NCBI RefSeq assembly: GCF_000741165.1
Contig: NZ_JGYN01000036.1
Span: forward strand, 37 to 38,232
Reading direction: 5' to 3'
Source of the DNA: Bifidobacterium biavatii DSM 23969
GTDB lineage: Bacteria > Actinomycetota > Actinomycetes > Actinomycetales > Bifidobacteriaceae
Length of the DNA: 38,196 nucleotides
The notes under the pieces were generated by a model, which was not told where the DNA came from, did not search any database, and worked only from the letters and a program-made list of their open reading frames with translations. Numbering within the stretch: the first letter of the stretch is position 1; every line of letters begins with the position of its first letter. Both the position numbers and the translations under genes were made by a program. Positions 35,301-38,196 of the stretch are shown piece after piece.

Positions 35301-37433
35301 ACGGATACGCAGACGCCGTCGCCGTTCGCCGAAAACCTGCTGTTCGGCTTCGTCGGCTCCGTCATGTACCAATACGACGTGCCGCAGGCCGAACGCAGCG
35401 CGCAACTGCTGTCCATGGACCCGGACGTGCTGGAACGGCTGCTCGGCACGACGGACCTGTCCGCCGTGCTCGACCCGGACGTGATCGCCGAAGTCGAAGG
35501 ACAGCTCGCCGAACGCACGTTCTGGAACGAACTCGCCGCCGACGATATCGACGGCCGCGTCACCAGATACGCCAAAACCCACGGGCCGTTCACCGCCGAC
35601 CGACTCATCGACGACCTGCACATCGACGCGGCGGAAGCCGTACACGCGCTCGACCGGCTCCAATCCCAAGGCGAACTGCTGAACGGCGCATTCCTGCAAG
35701 GCGTCACCGCAAGACAATGGTTGCACAAGGACGTGTTTCGCCGCATCCGATCCCGGTCCCTCGCCAAGGCGCGCGCCGCGATCAAGCCAGTCTCCCAAGA
35801 CGCCTATCAGGCGTTCCTGCTCGACCGACAGGGCGTCGGGCCGGTCGGCGGCGAACGATATCACGGCGAAGACGGTCTGATGCGCGTCATCGAACAGCTT
35901 GAAGGCATCGCGCTGCCGCTCGCCGTGTGGGAGAACAGCGTGTTCCCCGCGCGGGTGGGCGATTATGCACCATCCATGCTCGACGAGCTCGTCGCGGACG
36001 GAGAAGTGACGTGGATCGGCTCCAAAACCGGAGACACCAAAGCCGACGAACCGGGAACGGTTGCCTTCCATCCATCCGATTCGGTGATGATGCCCGTCAT
36101 CGACGACGCTGAACACTCAACGAGCGTCGCCACGGCGTCTGCATCATCTGCCACGGCCGCTGAACAGGCCGATGAAGCCGAAGAGGATGCGCTCACCATT
36201 CCCGACGCCATGCTGTCGGTGCTCTCATCCGGTGGCGCCTACCGAGCCGATCAGCTGGCCGCAATGACCAACCGGCTCTGGCAGGAGGAATCCACGGATG
36301 TGGACCCGCAAACCGGCGAGATCCTGCCCCGCGCATGGTCGGACAGCCAGTTTGAGGAAGCATTGTGGTCACTCGTCTGGCAGGGGAAGGTCACCAACAG
36401 TTCCCTGACTCCGGTTCGGGCACTTGCCGCCGGGACCCGCAAAGTGCGTGCGCCGGCACGCGCGTCGCGTCGGCGCGTACGCGTGCAGGTCGGCGTTCCG
36501 GCACGCATGGGCGGACTGTGGTCGCTGGTCGGCAACGGCATGGCGACGCCTGAACCGGCAGCACCCGGCCAATGGACGATGCCGAGGGGCGCCGCGGGAA
36601 ACACCGTTTCGGGAGAAGAATCGACGGAGGTGGCCTCGGCAACAGGTTTCGGCCGGCAAGCGGAGACCGGTTCCTCCGGCGAGACCATATCGCCCGAACA
36701 GCGTGCCATCGCGTTAACGGAGGCATTGCTGGACCGGTACGGCGTGATCGCACAGCCTCTGGTGGACCAGGAAGGAATACCCGGCGGGTTTTCCGCACTG
36801 TATCCCGTGCTCAAGCGCATGGAGGAAACCGGGACGCTGGTGCGCGGCATGTTCGTGCGCGGTTTCGGCGCCGCACAATTCGCCGACAAAGATACCGTGA
36901 ACGCACTGCGCGACGCAGAACATGGGCACAGCCAATCCAACGTGGCGCTTGACGCCACCGACCCGGCGAACCTGACCGGTTCGGCCATCGCATGGCCGGT
37001 CATCCCCTCCGCAATCCGGCAACCGGCCCCGAAGACGGAACGAATCGCCGTGGATGCTGGGAATAGCGCTACCGCCCATGAGCAGGGAGCAACAGCCACA
37101 ACGATCCGCCGAACAGGAACTGCGGGCAAGCCGGCACGCCGCTCCGGAACCATCGTCGTGCTCGGCCAAGGCAGACCGGTGCTCTATGCGGCACCCCGCA
37201 CGCACCGGATCCTCGCCTTCGACCGGACCGAAACCATACTGCGCCCCGCATGCGCCGAACTGGCATTCACCCTGCGACGCACGCTCGACAACGGCAGCCG
37301 CATCGGCAACGCCGGCGGCATCACCTTCGCCGAATTCAACGGCGCACCACTCATCCGCGGCGGCGACGCCGTCCGCATCCTGCACGCCGCCGGCTTCACC
37401 CCCTGCCCCCAAGGCATGAAGCTCTACAGGTGA
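32367..37433 (+). CDS. lhr: Lhr-type large ATP-dependent DNA helicase
   Basis: Very large superfamily 2 helicase of actinobacteria, a 3'-5' translocase linked to DNA repair. It has 1688 residues. The core has the Q-motif region [32 protein letters not shown] (Walker A from residue 44), DEVH at 207-210, [58 protein letters not shown] and [15 protein letters not shown]. Arg/Gly/Ala-rich low-complexity inserts interrupt the core between motifs I and Ia (about residues 70-110) and before domain 2. The remaining ~1000 residues are the Lhr C-terminal region, ending [51 protein letters not shown]. The ATG at 32367 has no Shine-Dalgarno and lies 7 nt after CATAAT. Convergent with parC. Confidence 0.95.
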   Translation: [1688 protein letters not shown]

Positions 37434-37485
37434 AACCATCAACTGCCATGCACCGGCATCAGCCCGATGGAAGCACGGAATGATA

Positions 37486-37519
37486 CGGGGGATGGAAGTC
37501 CGGGGACTTCCATCCCCCG
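37486..37519. terminator. Long perfect hairpin between lhr and parC
   Basis: CGGGGGATGGAAGTCC (37486-37501) pairs perfectly with GGACTTCCATCCCCCG (37504-37519). No U-tract follows on either strand. The position between convergent genes supports a bidirectional termination role. Confidence 0.7.
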
Positions 37520-37544
37520 CAAGACGGATCGGCCGGCACTGGCC

Positions 37545-38196
37545 TTAGCCGACGAACGCGATCGGCGCCGCCAGATCGACGCCGGAACCGTCGCGGCGCA
37601 TGTCCGGGTCGGGCAGCGCCACTGGAGCGCCGGATTCGGTGGAAGCGTGCGGCGGCCATGCACCCACCCACGCGAGAATCAGCGTGTTCTGCCCCTTGAG
37701 GAAACGCTGCGAACGCACGCCGCCCGTGCCACGGCCCTTGGTCGGATACAGTTCGAACGGCGTCACCTTCGCGCAACCGTTCTCCGTGCCCGGCAGCGCG
37801 TCCTTGTCGCCGGCCACCGTGAGCACCACGGCGCCCGAAGCGTTCGACAGATCAATGCCATCACCGTTCTCGCCGTCGCCCTCGTCACCTCCGGTCCACG
37901 CGATGCGTCCCGCCGGCACCACGTTGAACGACATCACCGCGCAGCCTTCCGCCAAACGGATGCCGGCCATGCCGCCGGCGGTACGGCCCTGCGGGCGCAC
38001 GTTGGACGCCTCGAACGTGAGCAGCGACGAATCGGACGAGACGAACACGAGTCGATCATCGTCGGCCGCGTCGGCCGCGAACAGCACTTCGTCGCCGTCC
38101 TTCAGATCAATCACGTTCCATGAATCCATCGTGGTCGGAGACTCGCGGTTCCAACGCTTGACCACGCCGCCGCGCGTGCCGATCGCCAGCGGGGCG
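37545..38196 (-). CDS. parC: Topoisomerase IV subunit A (ParC), C-terminal part (cut by window)
   Basis: DNA-wrapping beta-pinwheel of a GyrA/ParC subunit; about 217 residues are visible and the start lies beyond the window. The repeated blade signature is seen: APLAIGTRGGVVKRW, LVFVSSDSSLLTFEASNVRPQGRTAGGMAGIRLAEG, and YPTKGRGTGGVRSQRFLKGQ. An acidic Gly/Asp stretch (GGDEGDGENGDG) lies in one blade. parE lies 8.4 kb away and gyrA normally sits with gyrB near dnaA, so this is called ParC, not GyrA. The C-terminus is short after the last blade, without the acidic GyrA tail. Confidence 0.88.
   Translation of the reverse strand, partial: APLAIGTRGGVVKRWNRESPTTMDSWNVIDLKDGDEVLFAADAADDDRLVFVSSDSSLLTFEASNVRPQGRTAGGMAGIRLAEGCAVMSFNVVPAGRIAWTGGDEGDGENGDGIDLSNASGAVVLTVAGDKDALPGTENGCAKVTPFELYPTKGRGTGGVRSQRFLKGQNTLILAWVGAWPPHASTESGAPVALPDPDMRRDGSGVDLAAPIAFVG

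Noticed and set aside
37545..38196. GyrA as the identity of the last partial gene
   Set aside because: parE is in the same region and there is no acidic GyrA-type tail; ParC is more likely, though only the pinwheel is visible.

Overview
The window is chromosomal DNA of a high-GC actinobacterium, almost certainly a Bifidobacterium. Protein similarity is typically bifidobacterial, and the order clgR - DUF3046 - recA - recX - rnpB - hpf - secA and the primary sigma factor next to parE are actinobacterial arrangements. No species call is possible from sequence alone. It is a core-genome stretch: no prophage, insertion sequence, CRISPR array, tRNA or rRNA gene was seen.

Layout. 1-4.7 kb: 3' part of mfd, a convergent unknown lipoprotein, and a GNAT acetyltransferase. 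4.8-10.3 kb: enolase behind a perfect LacI-type palindrome, then ftsB/divIC, a DUF501 gene, ppx/gppA, pgsA and a cinA-type amidase. 10.3-13.5 kb: a DNA-damage and proteolysis block with clgR, a DUF3046 gene, and recA-recX behind an SOS box. 13.6-18.1 kb: rnpB (RNase P RNA, minus strand), hpf and secA. 18.2-20.8 kb: stand-alone trpD, an unknown two-helix membrane protein, and a plsC-type acyltransferase. 20.9-25.3 kb: a four-PASTA Ser/Thr kinase and a polyprenyl diphosphate synthase on the minus strand, and a divergent DUF4192 gene. 25.3-38.2 kb: the primary sigma factor, parE, aspartate ammonia-lyase, an MFS permease, the very large helicase lhr, and the 3' end of parC (cut by the window edge). 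parE and parC lie about 8.4 kb apart on opposite strands.

Most transcription units end in clear hairpins, so the units are easy to delimit. The genes serve information processing (mfd, recA, recX, lhr, parE/parC, sigma factor, rnpB, hpf), the envelope and division (ftsB, pgsA, plsC, PASTA kinase, polyprenyl synthase, secA) and central metabolism (eno, ppx, trpD, aspA).

The most interesting signals are non-coding. (1) An 18-bp dyad accompanied by a perfect TTATCCACA DnaA-box 9-mer occurs in two unrelated intergenic regions: upstream of recA, and between the polyprenyl synthase and DUF4192 genes. (2) A 16-bp perfect LacI-family palindrome lies upstream of eno. (3) -10 hexamers sit only 7-8 nt before start codons that lack a Shine-Dalgarno, which suggests leaderless mRNAs. 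(4) A 98-bp interspersed hairpin lies after parE. No clearly new multi-gene system was found; the unknown proteins (lipoprotein, 19.4-kb membrane protein, Cys/Asp-rich DUF4192 protein) are the best candidates for new biology.
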